From an uncultured Spartobacteria bacterium (GTDB lineage: Bacteria; Verrucomicrobiota; Verrucomicrobiia; Chthoniobacterales; Terrimicrobiaceae): 64,000 nucleotides of DNA. The number at the start of each line of letters is the position of its first letter. Position 1 is the first letter of the stretch. The stretch spans positions 1 to 64,000 of the forward strand of contig CALCJD010000018.1 of assembly GCA_937960895.1 (NCBI GenBank). Reading direction: 5' to 3'. Shown in pieces: positions 8,874 to 17,172 of the stretch. Below the pieces are notes generated by a model. The model worked only from the letters and a program-made list of their open reading frames with translations, searched no databases and was not told the DNA's origin. A program made the position numbers and the translations under genes.

Positions 8874-9392
8874 ATGATTTTCCGACACCTTCTCATTTTG
8901 CTCTGCCTGGCGGCGGCCTGGAGCCTTCAGGCGGCGGAAGAGATCAAGGTGCCGTTCAATTTCCAATGGGGCGAATCGGCCGGACGTCTCGAGGAATCCC
9001 TCAAGCGCGTCCAGGCCAAGGTGGTCGAGCGACGGGACGTGGGCAACCGCCAGTGCCTCGTGGTGCAGGGCATTCCACAGCCGCTGCTGCAAAAGGCGCT
9101 GTTCTATTTCGAAAACGACTCCCTCAATGAAATCGAGCTGCATTACGGCGATCCCAATTGGGATTCGGTTCGCTACGGGGAGTTTTTCGATCAGACCCGC
9201 CGCAACATCGAGAACAAATACGGCATCGGCCGCGTCATCGCCCGGCAGAAAACGCGGGAAGGGGATGTGCTCCAGACCCTCATCGGGTATCAATGGCCGC
9301 AGGAAATCACCACGCTCAGCCTGTATTATTACACCGCCGAGCGGGGGGCGGACAGCTACCGGCTGCTCAGTTTGCATTACCGCGGGTTCTGA
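8874..9392 (+). CDS. Small exported protein, hypothetical
   Basis: The 172-residue protein has a clear signal peptide (MIFRHLLILLCLAAAW, cleavage near SLQA-A at residue 20). The mature part is a mixed alpha/beta domain with a FQWGES motif near its start, several aromatic residues (FYFENDSLNEIELHYGD) and a paired YYYT near the end. The FxWGxS start followed by alternating strands is seen in many small periplasmic proteins of this kind but I do not recognise a named family. It has its own promoter just upstream and no obvious operon partner; the next gene is convergent. Confidence 0.7.
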   Translation: MIFRHLLILLCLAAAWSLQAAEEIKVPFNFQWGESAGRLEESLKRVQAKVVERRDVGNRQCLVVQGIPQPLLQKALFYFENDSLNEIELHYGDPNWDSVRYGEFFDQTRRNIENKYGIGRVIARQKTREGDVLQTLIGYQWPQEITTLSLYYYTAERGADSYRLLSLHYRGF

Positions 9393-9480
9393 CAACGCGG
9401 CCCGAAGAGGCCGGGGGGGATTGTGCCTCGCGAACCCAACCGGGGCGTCCCGTGGGCACGGCGATGCCGCGGCCATGCGA

Positions 9481-9507
9481 CCGGGGCGACGCCAACTTCG
9501 GCCCCGG
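9481..9507 (+). repeat. Inverted repeat between convergent genes
   Basis: CCGGGGC and GCCCCGG form a perfect 7-base inverted repeat around a 13-base loop in the gap between two convergent genes. It could act as a bidirectional hairpin that slows transcription, but no T tract follows on either strand. Confidence 0.3.
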
Positions 9508-9522
9508 CTTTACGGAAAGGCT

Positions 9523-9876
9523 CTACCGCGCAAGGCGGATCGCCTCTTCGCGGGTGGCCGCGGTGGCGATGACGTTGGACAATCCGGCGGAATCGAGCAC
9601 CCGGGCCACCGGGGGCTGGGGGTTGAGGATGACAATGGAATGATTGTCCAGGGAAGCCGCCTTGTGCGCTTCGATGAGGAGGCGCATGCCAAACGAGGCG
9701 AGAAAATCAACCTGGGAAAAGTCGAGAATGACCGGCCGCGCCCGGGACTGGATCACTTCAAGCAGCTCGGCACGAATTTCCTTGGCGCCGGCAATGTTGA
9801 GCGAACCCTCCAGCGCGAGGAAGGTGACGTTTTCGGGGACCTCGACCGTGGTGAATTTCATGCCGGATACGCTCAA
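9523..9876 (-). CDS. STAS-domain anti-anti-sigma-like protein
   Basis: The 117-residue protein is a single STAS domain like SpoIIAA/RsbV, which binds a partner when its conserved Ser is unphosphorylated. The Ser is expected at residue 61 in DFLASFGMRLL. The protein follows the receiver-PP2C phosphatase gene by 27 bases on the same strand, and PP2C phosphatases of this type dephosphorylate STAS proteins, so the pair is functionally coherent. No RsbW-like kinase is found near by. The start at 9876 (MSVSGMKF) could instead be the ATG five codons in at 9861. It is the last gene of the four-gene signalling operon that begins at 14305. Confidence 0.88.
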   Translation of the reverse strand: MSVSGMKFTTVEVPENVTFLALEGSLNIAGAKEIRAELLEVIQSRARPVILDFSQVDFLASFGMRLLIEAHKAASLDNHSIVILNPQPPVARVLDSAGLSNVIATAATREEAIRLAR

Positions 9877-9903
9877 TGATTCGTTGCGGGTGTCAAGGTT
9901 TCC

Positions 9904-11367
9904 TCACGGGGGAAAGTCCACGGCGATGAACGAATAGTCATCATCCAGATCCTCCCCGCGGTGAACGTCCCGGATCCAGGCCAGCACCTGGTCCGGCAGC
10001 GCGGGGTTGCGCCCGTTTTCCCGCAGGTAGGGAAGAAAGTCCCTGTCGAAGTCGAGCATGCTGTCGTCGGGACGCCGGATCTCGTAGGCGCCGTCGCAGT
10101 AGACAAACAGACGCGAACCGGGCGGCACGGCGGTCGTGGCGCTCTGGTAGGTCATGTCCGGCATGCCGCCGATGAGCATGCCGGGAGCGTGCAGCGGTTC
10201 GATCTGATCCCCGGCGTCGCCGGGCTTCAGCAGAAGGGCGGGCGGATGACCGCCGGAGGCGTGGCGGATGGTCCGGGACTCCGTGTCGTACACGCCGTAC
10301 CAGATGGTGAAATACATGTTGTTGTGGCGCTCCATCTGGAAGGTGTTGTTGAGGCCGGCGAGCACCTGGCCGGGATCGAGAAAATCCGTGTCCGGCAGGG
10401 ATCCCGAGCGGATCACGTTGATCGCTGCCACGGACAGCAAGGCGGCGCCGACACCGTGACCGCAGACATCCAGCAAATAGACGGCGAAATGCGTGTCGTC
10501 GATCCAGTGATAGCCGAACGAGTCCCCGCCGAGCTCGGTGGACGGGTGATAGGTCCATCGGATTCGGAACGGGGTGTCCATCGGTTCCGGCAGGATCGAA
10601 ACGACATATTTCGCGGCCTCCTGCAACTCCTCCTCGAGCCGTTTCTGCGTTTCCTCGATGCGGCGCAGGTAGGCATGTTCCTGGTCGCGGAAGGCCTTCT
10701 TTTCCAGGCTCGCGCCGATGCGGGCGCGGAGCAGGGTGGGATTGAACGGCTTCGGCAGAAAATCCTCCGCACCGCGCTCGATGCAGCGGACGACGTTTTC
10801 GATTTCATCAAGCGCGGAAATCATGATGACCGGAATGTGCCGCAGGGCGGGATCGTCCTTGATGCGGCCCAGGGCGGTGAAGCCGTCCATTTCCGGCATC
10901 ATCACGTCGAGAAGAATGAGGTCGCAGGGCTCCGAGGCGAGCAGTTCCAGCGCATGGCGTCCGTTTTCGGCCTGGAGCGTTTGGTGTCCCTGGCGCTCCA
11001 GCCGTCGGGCCAGCACGTTCCGGTTTTCCGGCTGGTCGTCCACAATGAGAATGCGTCCGGTGAAGGGGGACGGTTGTTCGGTGAACTCCTCCGGCTCGGT
11101 GGCGAGGGAGCCGGCCACCTTGGTGTAATCCTTGGCGGCGATCGATTCCTGCAGGGTGATCCCGCTGAAGGCTTCGTCCGAGAGACGCTCGCTGATCAGG
11201 TCAAGCAGGGAACGCGCAGCCGCCGTGATCCGGTTGAGATCGTCCAGATCCGTGACCCCGCGGTCGGCCAGATCCTCAGCGAGCAACTCGCTGTAGCCCA
11301 TGATGTGGTTGATCGGCGTGCGGAGGTCGTGGCGGAGCCTGGCCAGCGGTGATTTTTCCTCGGGCAC
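9904..11367 (-). CDS. Receiver-PP2C (SpoIIE-type) phosphatase with an N-terminal histidine-kinase dimerisation segment
   Basis: The 487-residue protein has three parts. Residues about 5-65 look like a HisKA dimerisation/phosphoacceptor segment, with the H-box RHDLRTPINHIMGYSE and His13. No HATPase domain follows. A receiver domain at about 105-225 has the acidic pair VDD at 109-111, phosphoacceptor Asp154 in LLDVMMPEMDG and a Lys in LPKPFN. The C-terminal PP2C domain (about 255-487) has GGDSFG and LDVCGHGVGAAL metal-binding motifs and a YCDGAYE segment. Such RsbU/SpoIIE phosphatases dephosphorylate STAS proteins. It lies three bases downstream of a lone receiver and just upstream of a STAS gene. 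The detached HisKA segment without a kinase domain is odd. Confidence 0.88.
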   Translation of the reverse strand: MPEEKSPLARLRHDLRTPINHIMGYSELLAEDLADRGVTDLDDLNRITAAARSLLDLISERLSDEAFSGITLQESIAAKDYTKVAGSLATEPEEFTEQPSPFTGRILIVDDQPENRNVLARRLERQGHQTLQAENGRHALELLASEPCDLILLDVMMPEMDGFTALGRIKDDPALRHIPVIMISALDEIENVVRCIERGAEDFLPKPFNPTLLRARIGASLEKKAFRDQEHAYLRRIEETQKRLEEELQEAAKYVVSILPEPMDTPFRIRWTYHPSTELGGDSFGYHWIDDTHFAVYLLDVCGHGVGAALLSVAAINVIRSGSLPDTDFLDPGQVLAGLNNTFQMERHNNMYFTIWYGVYDTESRTIRHASGGHPPALLLKPGDAGDQIEPLHAPGMLIGGMPDMTYQSATTAVPPGSRLFVYCDGAYEIRRPDDSMLDFDRDFLPYLRENGRNPALPDQVLAWIRDVHRGEDLDDDYSFIAVDFPP

Positions 11368-11370
11368 GGC

Positions 11371-11760
11371 TTAGTTTTGCGGAGCGCTTTTGCCGACGCG
11401 TTCGAGTTGGGCGGAAATCTTGCCAAGCAGCCGGTCGAGTTCAATCGGCTTGGTGTCGTAATCGTCACAACCCGCCGCCAGCGCCTGTTCGCGATCCCCG
11501 GACATGGCATGCGCCGTCAGGGCGATGACCGGAATCGGCGCGGTGGCCGGGTCCGCCTTGATCCGGCGGGTGGCCTCCCATCCGTCGATCACCGGGAGGC
11601 TCATGTCCATGAGAATCACGTCCGGGGCCGCCGATCCCGCGAGATCCATGCCCTGCTGGCCGTCCACCGCGATGACGACCTCGTAGCCCCGCCGGGTGAG
11701 CCGGCGCGAAAGCATGTCGCGGTTCATTTCGTTGTCTTCGACAAGGAGGATCTTGGGCAT
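11371..11760 (-). CDS. Single-domain response regulator (receiver)
   Basis: The 129-residue protein is a stand-alone CheY-like receiver. The acidic pair is VEDN (7-10), the phosphoacceptor is Asp52 in LMDMSLPVIDG, a Thr lies in ALTAHAM and the conserved Lys in DTKPIE. The extra MNRDML and ALTAHAM features match receivers found at the end of hybrid kinases. It sits between the Cache hybrid kinase and the receiver-PP2C gene, with a three-base gap to the latter, and may shuttle phosphate between them. No output domain is present. Confidence 0.92.
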   Translation of the reverse strand: MPKILLVEDNEMNRDMLSRRLTRRGYEVVIAVDGQQGMDLAGSAAPDVILMDMSLPVIDGWEATRRIKADPATAPIPVIALTAHAMSGDREQALAAGCDDYDTKPIELDRLLGKISAQLERVGKSAPQN

Positions 11761-11794
11761 GGACGGAGTCTCTTCTAAAACGGCGGCGAAAAAT

Positions 11795-14305
11795 TCAAAC
11801 CTTCTTTTCCAACATCGCGTGGATGTCGTGCAGCAGACGGTCGCGATCCACGGCGCCTTTCTGAATCACCTGGCTGACCCGGCCGTTGAGACGCTCGCGC
11901 TCCTCGGTCGTCAGATCCTTGGCCGTGATGACCACGACGGGCACATGGGCCAGTTTGGGATTGTGGCGGAGGACGCTCAAAAATTCGAATCCGTCCATCA
12001 CGGGCATCATCAGGTCGAGCAGGATGATGCCGGGAGTCTCCTCGGCGACACGCTCCAGCGCCTCGCTCCCGTTGGCCGCCTCGACGTAGCGAACCCTTTC
12101 CTTTTCCAGCATGCGGCAGATGAGCTGACGGTTCCCCGGGTCGTCCTCGACCACCAGCGCATAGGCCGACGGGGGACCGCAATATTTGCCGAGCACCTCG
12201 CGCAGTTTTTCCTGATGGACCGGTTTGGTGAGAAACTCGGCCGCCCCGAGGGAGAATCCGAACTGCCGGTCCTGCAGCATGGTGACCATGATGACGGGAA
12301 TCGACGACACCTCCGGGTCGGATTTCAGCGCGGTGAGCACCGACCAGCCGTCCATGCCGGGCATCATCACGTCCAGGGTGATGGCCGCGGGTTTGCGTTC
12401 CTTCGCCAGCCTGAGACCTTCCGCTCCGCTGTGGGCGACCAGGACCTCGTAGCCGGATTTGACGAGATTGCGTTTGAGAAGCTCGGCCGCGTCCTGGTCG
12501 TCGTCGATGACCAAAACAAGTTTTTGCGAGGGGGAGGGGGAGGCCGGTCGGGGCGTGGCGACCGGTTCGGCGCTGCCGGATTCGACCACCACCGCGGGCA
12601 GATCCACCACAAACTTCGATCCCTTGCCGGGTTCGCTGGTCACGGAAATGTCTCCGCCCATCATCTGGCAGAATTTGCGGCTGATCACCAGGCCCAGGCC
12701 GGTGCCGCCGTATTTCCGCGTCGTCGAGGCGTCCGCCTGGGTGAAGGCCTGGAACAGTTTTCCCAGCTGTTCCTTGCTCATGCCGATGCCGGTGTCGGTG
12801 ACGGTGAAAAGGATGCGCTCGCCGGCGGGATTCTGAAGCCGCTCGATCTGAAGTTTGACGCTGCCGCGTTCGGTAAACTTCGAGGCGTTGCTCAGGAGGT
12901 TGAAAAGGGTCTGCCGGATCTTGGTCAGATCACCGCGCATGGTGCCGCAATCGGCGGGATATTCGACCTCGAGCGTGTTGGAGTTTTTCTCCATCAGCGG
13001 CTGGATGGTGGCCACCACGTCCTCCACCATTTCGGCCACGTTGAATTCCTCGATGAAGAGCGTCATTTTTCCGGCCTCGATCTTCGAGAGGTCGAGCACG
13101 TCGTTGATGAGCGAGAGCAGGTGCTTGCCGGCGGAGCGGATTTTGTGGAGGTCGGGGGTGAGTTCCTTGAGGTCGAGGTCCTCGGCCTCCTCGATGAGCA
13201 TTTCGCTGTAGCCGATGATGGCGTTCATCGGCGTGCGCAGTTCGTGGCTCATGTTGGCCAGGAAGGTGCTCTTGGTGCGGTTGGCCGATTCGGCCGCGTC
13301 GCGGGCCTCCAGCGCCTCCTCGCGGGCGGCCTCCGCCGCATTCAGGGCGCTCGAAAGCCGTGAGGCGAGCCAGAACGAAACGATGAGGGCGCCGAGGATG
13401 ATGACGCCCGCCACGCTGTAAACCTGCCAGACAATGCGCACGGTCTGGCGGGAGACATCCGGCACGTAAAGCGCGGCGATCACGTCGTAGTTCCACGGTT
13501 CGAAGGTGACCCGGCTGATGCGCCAGTCGGGCAGGGATTTGTCCTGGATGGCGGCCTCGATGACCCGCTGAATGAGGGCCTCGCTCATCCCGCGCTCGCC
13601 CCGCGACCGGAACACGATCCGATCCTCGGGGTCCAACAGCGTGAAGAATCCCTGGTCGAGCAGTCCGCGGTCCTCGAGCACATCCCGCAGACTGGTCAGG
13701 GTGTCGATTTTGTAGCCGACGTAAAAAACGCCGATGATTTCCCCGGCGGCGTTGCGGATGGGTTCGTAGCCGGTGATGTAGGGTTTGCCGAGGATGTCGA
13801 CCACGCCGTAGAACGGCTTGCCCTGCCGGATGGCGCCGATGGCCGGTCCGTTCGGATCGAGGATGGTGCCGACCGCCCGGCTGCCGTCCGCCTTTTTGAC
13901 GTTCGTGCTCACGCGCACGAAGTCGTCGCCCCGGCGCACAAACAGGGTGGCCGTGCCCCCCATGATCGACGTGACCCGATCGACGATTTCGAAATCGCCC
14001 GGGGCGACGTAGTCGCCGAATCTCAGGGCCGCGAGCCCTTCGTCGTTCACGCCCAGGGAGGGTTCGCCCTTCTGCTCGCAGAGCATCTTCAGCACGAGCA
14101 TCGAGGAGCGGACCAGATTGAGATAGACCGAATTGGTGGCTTCGAGCACGTCCATGACGTGCGCGATCTTCGAGGTCATCTGGACCTCGGCCTCCCTCAG
14201 AATGTATTCGGAGAGGCGGCGAAATCCGGCGTAGCCCGCCAGGCCGACGGCCAGCACGACGAGGAGGAACCAGATGATGACCTTGATGCGCAGCGAACGT
14301 TGCAT
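11795..14305 (-). CDS. Cache-domain hybrid histidine kinase with two receivers
   Basis: The 836-residue protein should sense a periplasmic ligand. TM1 is at about 9-28, a single-Cache domain (Cache_3/Cache_2 type) fills about 40-290 with GKPYITGYEPIRNAAGEIIG-like features, and TM2 lies at about 290-318. A short coiled region leads to HisKA (H-box NMSHELRTPMNAIIGYSE, His354) and HATPase_c, then two receiver domains (DDDQDAAELL and EDDPGNRQLI starts; LDVMMPGMDG and LDLMMPVMDG phosphoacceptor motifs). I start it at the ATG at 14305, where the membrane anchor begins; the open frame runs on to 15190 but overlaps the minus-strand gpsA frame region without protein-like content. It is the first gene of the signalling operon. 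Confidence 0.92.
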   Translation of the reverse strand: MQRSLRIKVIIWFLLVVLAVGLAGYAGFRRLSEYILREAEVQMTSKIAHVMDVLEATNSVYLNLVRSSMLVLKMLCEQKGEPSLGVNDEGLAALRFGDYVAPGDFEIVDRVTSIMGGTATLFVRRGDDFVRVSTNVKKADGSRAVGTILDPNGPAIGAIRQGKPFYGVVDILGKPYITGYEPIRNAAGEIIGVFYVGYKIDTLTSLRDVLEDRGLLDQGFFTLLDPEDRIVFRSRGERGMSEALIQRVIEAAIQDKSLPDWRISRVTFEPWNYDVIAALYVPDVSRQTVRIVWQVYSVAGVIILGALIVSFWLASRLSSALNAAEAAREEALEARDAAESANRTKSTFLANMSHELRTPMNAIIGYSEMLIEEAEDLDLKELTPDLHKIRSAGKHLLSLINDVLDLSKIEAGKMTLFIEEFNVAEMVEDVVATIQPLMEKNSNTLEVEYPADCGTMRGDLTKIRQTLFNLLSNASKFTERGSVKLQIERLQNPAGERILFTVTDTGIGMSKEQLGKLFQAFTQADASTTRKYGGTGLGLVISRKFCQMMGGDISVTSEPGKGSKFVVDLPAVVVESGSAEPVATPRPASPSPSQKLVLVIDDDQDAAELLKRNLVKSGYEVLVAHSGAEGLRLAKERKPAAITLDVMMPGMDGWSVLTALKSDPEVSSIPVIMVTMLQDRQFGFSLGAAEFLTKPVHQEKLREVLGKYCGPPSAYALVVEDDPGNRQLICRMLEKERVRYVEAANGSEALERVAEETPGIILLDLMMPVMDGFEFLSVLRHNPKLAHVPVVVITAKDLTTEERERLNGRVSQVIQKGAVDRDRLLHDIHAMLEKKV

Positions 14306-14350
14306 GATGGAAGGGTGGAGGCGTCCGCTCCTTGGATGCGGAATGCGGGA

Positions 14351-14378
14351 AAGATAAAAATGCGGTTGCCTGGAACAA
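14351..14378 (-). promoter_or_regulatory. Putative promoter of the Cache hybrid kinase operon
   Basis: Read on the minus strand, TTGTTC and TATCTT are separated by 16 bases and lie about 46 bases before the kinase ATG. A second possible pair for the divergent STAS gene overlaps on the plus strand, and a perfect ten-base palindrome GGAACGTTCC lies at 14400-14409. Confidence 0.4.
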
Positions 14379-14428
14379 GCATAATTCGCTAACACCAACG
14401 GAACGTTCCACCACTCCCTTATCATTCC

Positions 14429-14782
14429 ATGGCCGCCTTTCAGACTTCCACCGATGGAAACATCAAGATTCTCGCCGTCTCCGGTCGGCTCGACCCGAGT
14501 GGCGGCAAGGACCTGAAGGACACCATATCGGCGTTGACCGAAGGGGAAACGCCCGGGGATCTTCTGGTGGATCTGGAGAATCTCGTCTACATGGCCAGCG
14601 CGGGTTTTCGCGAATTGTTTCTGGCCGGACGCAAGGTCTCCCGCGCCGGCGGACGGCTCGTCGTCTGCGGTCTGCGCGGCGAGGTGAAGCGGGTCTTCGA
14701 ACTGGCCCGCTTTGACACGGCCTATCCGATTTTCGAGACGCGCCAGGAAGCCCTCGATTTTCTCAAGGCTCCCCGCGCCTGA
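14429..14782 (+). CDS. STAS-domain anti-anti-sigma-like protein
   Basis: The 117-residue protein is a second single STAS domain, divergent from the Cache hybrid kinase operon. The expected phosphoacceptor is Ser57 in YMASAGFREL, the position occupied by SpoIIAA Ser58. Other family features are the LDPSGGKDL and the RLVVCGL segments. It shares the intergenic region with the kinase, which also contains a perfect palindrome, so the two may be co-regulated. The target is unknown; no RsbW-type kinase or alternative sigma factor is in the window. It differs from the other STAS protein and is not a copy of it. Confidence 0.9.
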   Translation: MAAFQTSTDGNIKILAVSGRLDPSGGKDLKDTISALTEGETPGDLLVDLENLVYMASAGFRELFLAGRKVSRAGGRLVVCGLRGEVKRVFELARFDTAYPIFETRQEALDFLKAPRA

Positions 14783-14919
14783 TCCGGGCGGATCCTGTCT
14801 GAGAGGGAATCGTGCATCCGCGGAAGGCCGCGGTCGGACGGGTTTGTTCCGGGCCTTGACGGGCGGGAAGCATGGGTTCCCGCCGAAATTCCCCCTTTCC
14901 CCGGGAGGTTGCGTGCGTT

Positions 14920-15930
14920 TCAGCCGCGCAGTTTTTCCGCTTCGGCCTTGGGCGGGCGACCGAGAAGTTCCCACATGGCTTCGTGGGGCGCCTTGCCCTC
15001 GTAGAGTACGGCATGGATTTCCGAGGTGATGGGGGCCTCGATGCCCAGCTTCCGGGCGCATTGCCAGGCGCTGAGCGTGGTGGGAACCCCTTCGGCCACC
15101 ATCTGCATGGAGGTCTGGATCTGGCTCGGCGATTCGCCGCGGCCAAGCCGCTCGCCGAACCTGCGATTGCGGCTGTGACTGCTGAAACACGTGACCATCA
15201 GGTCTCCGATGCCGCTCAGTCCGAAGAAGGTTTCCTGGCGTCCGCCCAGCGCGGAACCCAGCCGCATCATTTCCGCCAGCGCGCGGGTCACAAGGCCCGC
15301 CTTGGCGTTGTCGCCCATGTTGAAGCCGTCGGAAACGCCGGCGCCGATGGCGAAGATGTTCTTTAAGGCCCCGCCCAGCTGGATGCCGGTGACATCATCG
15401 CTGGTGTACACGCGGAAGCTCGGCAGGGAAAAGGTTTTCTGGAGACGCTCGAGTGTCTCCGCGTCGGTCGAGCCGATCACGCTGGCGGCCGGAATGCGCC
15501 GGGCCACTTCGACGGCATGGTTCGGTCCGGAAAGAACCCCCACCGGATGACCGGGCAGGCATTCCTCGAGGATCTGGCTCATCAGTTTTCCGCTGTCGTG
15601 CTCGATGCCCTTGGTGCAGGAAACCAGGACGGCGGAAGGATTCGGGTTGAGGGCCGCCAGTTGTCCGGCCACTTCGCGAATGGCCTTGGACGGCGTGACG
15701 AAAAGGATCAGTTCGGCATCAAGCGTGTCGGCGAGGTTGCCGGTGGCATAGACATTGGGGGGCAGGCGCACGCCGGGCAGGTAGGTTTCATTGGTGCGGC
15801 GGGTCACCAGTTCCTCCGCCAGGGCGGTGTTGTGCGCCCAGAGGCGGACCTGGGTGCGGTTTTCAGCCAGGAGAACGGCGAGGGCGGTCCCCCAACTGCC
15901 GGCGCCTATGATACTGATTTTCTTAAACAT
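14920..15930 (-). CDS. gpsA: Glycerol-3-phosphate dehydrogenase [NAD(P)+]
   Basis: GpsA reduces dihydroxyacetone phosphate to sn-glycerol-3-phosphate for phospholipid synthesis. The 336-residue protein has the Rossmann motif IIGAGSWGTALA (7-18), the SCTKGIE substrate-binding segment, LSGPNHAVEVA, the KNIFAIGAGVSDG helix and GLSGIGDLMVTCFSSHSRNRRFG, all diagnostic. It begins ten bases after the end of plsY on the same strand, so the two form a small operon that makes glycerol-3-phosphate and acylates it. The length is normal and no residues are missing. Confidence 0.95.
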   Translation of the reverse strand: MFKKISIIGAGSWGTALAVLLAENRTQVRLWAHNTALAEELVTRRTNETYLPGVRLPPNVYATGNLADTLDAELILFVTPSKAIREVAGQLAALNPNPSAVLVSCTKGIEHDSGKLMSQILEECLPGHPVGVLSGPNHAVEVARRIPAASVIGSTDAETLERLQKTFSLPSFRVYTSDDVTGIQLGGALKNIFAIGAGVSDGFNMGDNAKAGLVTRALAEMMRLGSALGGRQETFFGLSGIGDLMVTCFSSHSRNRRFGERLGRGESPSQIQTSMQMVAEGVPTTLSAWQCARKLGIEAPITSEIHAVLYEGKAPHEAMWELLGRPPKAEAEKLRG

Positions 15931-15939
15931 GCGACGAGG

Positions 15940-16557
15940 CTACTTCTTCTCGAATTTTTTTTCCGTTCCGGCAAGCAGGCGTTGAATGTTTGATTTGTGC
16001 CGCCACACCGCGAGAATGCACATGACGGCGGCAATGCCGGTGCGCACCGGATCGCACTGGTGCATGGCCCAGAGCACTCCGGCGGAAATGGGGAGCGAAA
16101 TGGCCGCGGCGATCGAGGCCACCGAGACGTAACGCGTTGTGAAAAACACCACGGCCCAGATGGTCAGGCCGATGAGGAACACCCAGATCGGAAAGAGGGC
16201 GATCATCACTCCGGCGGCGGTGGAAATTCCCTTGCCGCCCCTGAAGCCCAGCCACACCGGAAAAATATGTCCGAGCATGGCAAAAATGGCGGCCGTCACT
16301 CCGAGCGAAATCTGCGTGGCCTCCGGCAGGTCGCGGCCGATGACCCAGGCCAGCATCACGGCCAGCCAGCCTTTCAGGGCGTCGGTGACAAAGACGAAAT
16401 ACCCGTACTTCTTTCCGAGCACGCGCAGGGCGTTGGTGGCGCCGATGTTGTTGCTGCCGACGGTGCGCAGATCGACGCCACGCGCTTTTCCCACGAGGTA
16501 GCCATTCGGGATGGAACCAAGCAGATAGGCGCCAAGCGCAGCAAAAAACCAGGGCAT
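15940..16557 (-). CDS. plsY: Acyl-phosphate:glycerol-3-phosphate acyltransferase
   Basis: PlsY transfers an acyl group from acyl-phosphate to glycerol-3-phosphate at the inner membrane, giving lysophosphatidic acid. The 205-residue product has about five to seven membrane segments and the conserved motifs: LLGSIPNGYLVGK near the N terminus, the GSNNIGATNALRVLGKK loop, and FRGGKGISTAAGVM in the middle. I start it at the ATG at 16557 (MPWFFAAL), since the upstream codons are polar and not conserved. It is upstream of gpsA with a ten-base gap. Confidence 0.94.
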   Translation of the reverse strand: MPWFFAALGAYLLGSIPNGYLVGKARGVDLRTVGSNNIGATNALRVLGKKYGYFVFVTDALKGWLAVMLAWVIGRDLPEATQISLGVTAAIFAMLGHIFPVWLGFRGGKGISTAAGVMIALFPIWVFLIGLTIWAVVFFTTRYVSVASIAAAISLPISAGVLWAMHQCDPVRTGIAAVMCILAVWRHKSNIQRLLAGTEKKFEKK

Positions 16558-16619
16558 GGGCGACGTAATGGATGGCTGAGGGGTTGCTCTCAAGAAAAAA
16601 TCATGCACCTTGCAGTAGT

Positions 16620-17153
16620 ATGAAGCTTGCCGCCGCCCTTGTTTGCCTTGGCGCGCTTTCCTTTCTCACCATGAATGCCCGTTCCGCCGACGACCTTCCC
16701 GATCAGGTAACCGTCCGTCTCCTCGGACCCGATCAACAGCCCCTGCCGCCCGAAAACGTTCCCTCCGTGAAAAAAACGGAGGAGGAATGGCTCCGGCAGC
16801 TCGGGCCCGCCGCCTACCGGATCGTGCGCGCCCAGGGCACGGAGCGCCCGTTCTGCGGCACGCTGCTCGACAACAAAAAGAAGGGGATCTATTTCTGCGT
16901 GGCCTGCGACCTTCCCCTGTTTTCCTCGGAGGCGAAGTTCGACTCGGGCACGGGCTGGCCGAGTTTCTTCCAGCCTTTCGCCCGGGAAAACATCACCGAG
17001 CTCGAAGACACCAGCCACGGCATGGTGCGCACGGAGATACGCTGCACGCGCTGCGGCGGACATCTCGGACACGTGTTTCCCGACGGCCCGCCGCCGACCC
17101 GTCTGCGCTATTGCCTCAATTCCGAGTCCCTGACCTTCCGCGAGACCCCCTGA
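16620..17153 (+). CDS. msrB: Exported peptide-methionine (R)-S-oxide reductase
   Basis: MsrB repairs methionine-R-sulfoxide in proteins. The 177-residue product has an N-terminal signal peptide (MKLAAALVCLGAL..., cleavage near residue 22), so this copy acts in the periplasm. Zinc is bound by Cys93/Cys96 (CVAC) and Cys142/Cys145 (CTRC). The catalytic Cys165 is in LRYCLNSESL, and Cys79 in RPFCG is placed where a resolving cysteine occurs in some members. The FDSGTGWPSFF motif (107-117) is intact. The ATG at 16620 is the first that begins directly with the signal sequence. It is divergent from plsY and convergent with the next TPR gene. Confidence 0.93.
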   Translation: MKLAAALVCLGALSFLTMNARSADDLPDQVTVRLLGPDQQPLPPENVPSVKKTEEEWLRQLGPAAYRIVRAQGTERPFCGTLLDNKKKGIYFCVACDLPLFSSEAKFDSGTGWPSFFQPFARENITELEDTSHGMVRTEIRCTRCGGHLGHVFPDGPPPTRLRYCLNSESLTFRETP

Positions 17154-17172
17154 CTGCCGGACGCCGGCGGGT

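Noticed and set aside
14306..15190. N-terminal extension of the Cache hybrid kinase
   Set aside because: The frame is open but runs through a region with the divergent STAS gene and part of gpsA on other frames; the protein content before the membrane anchor is Arg/Pro/Ser-rich and not conserved-looking.
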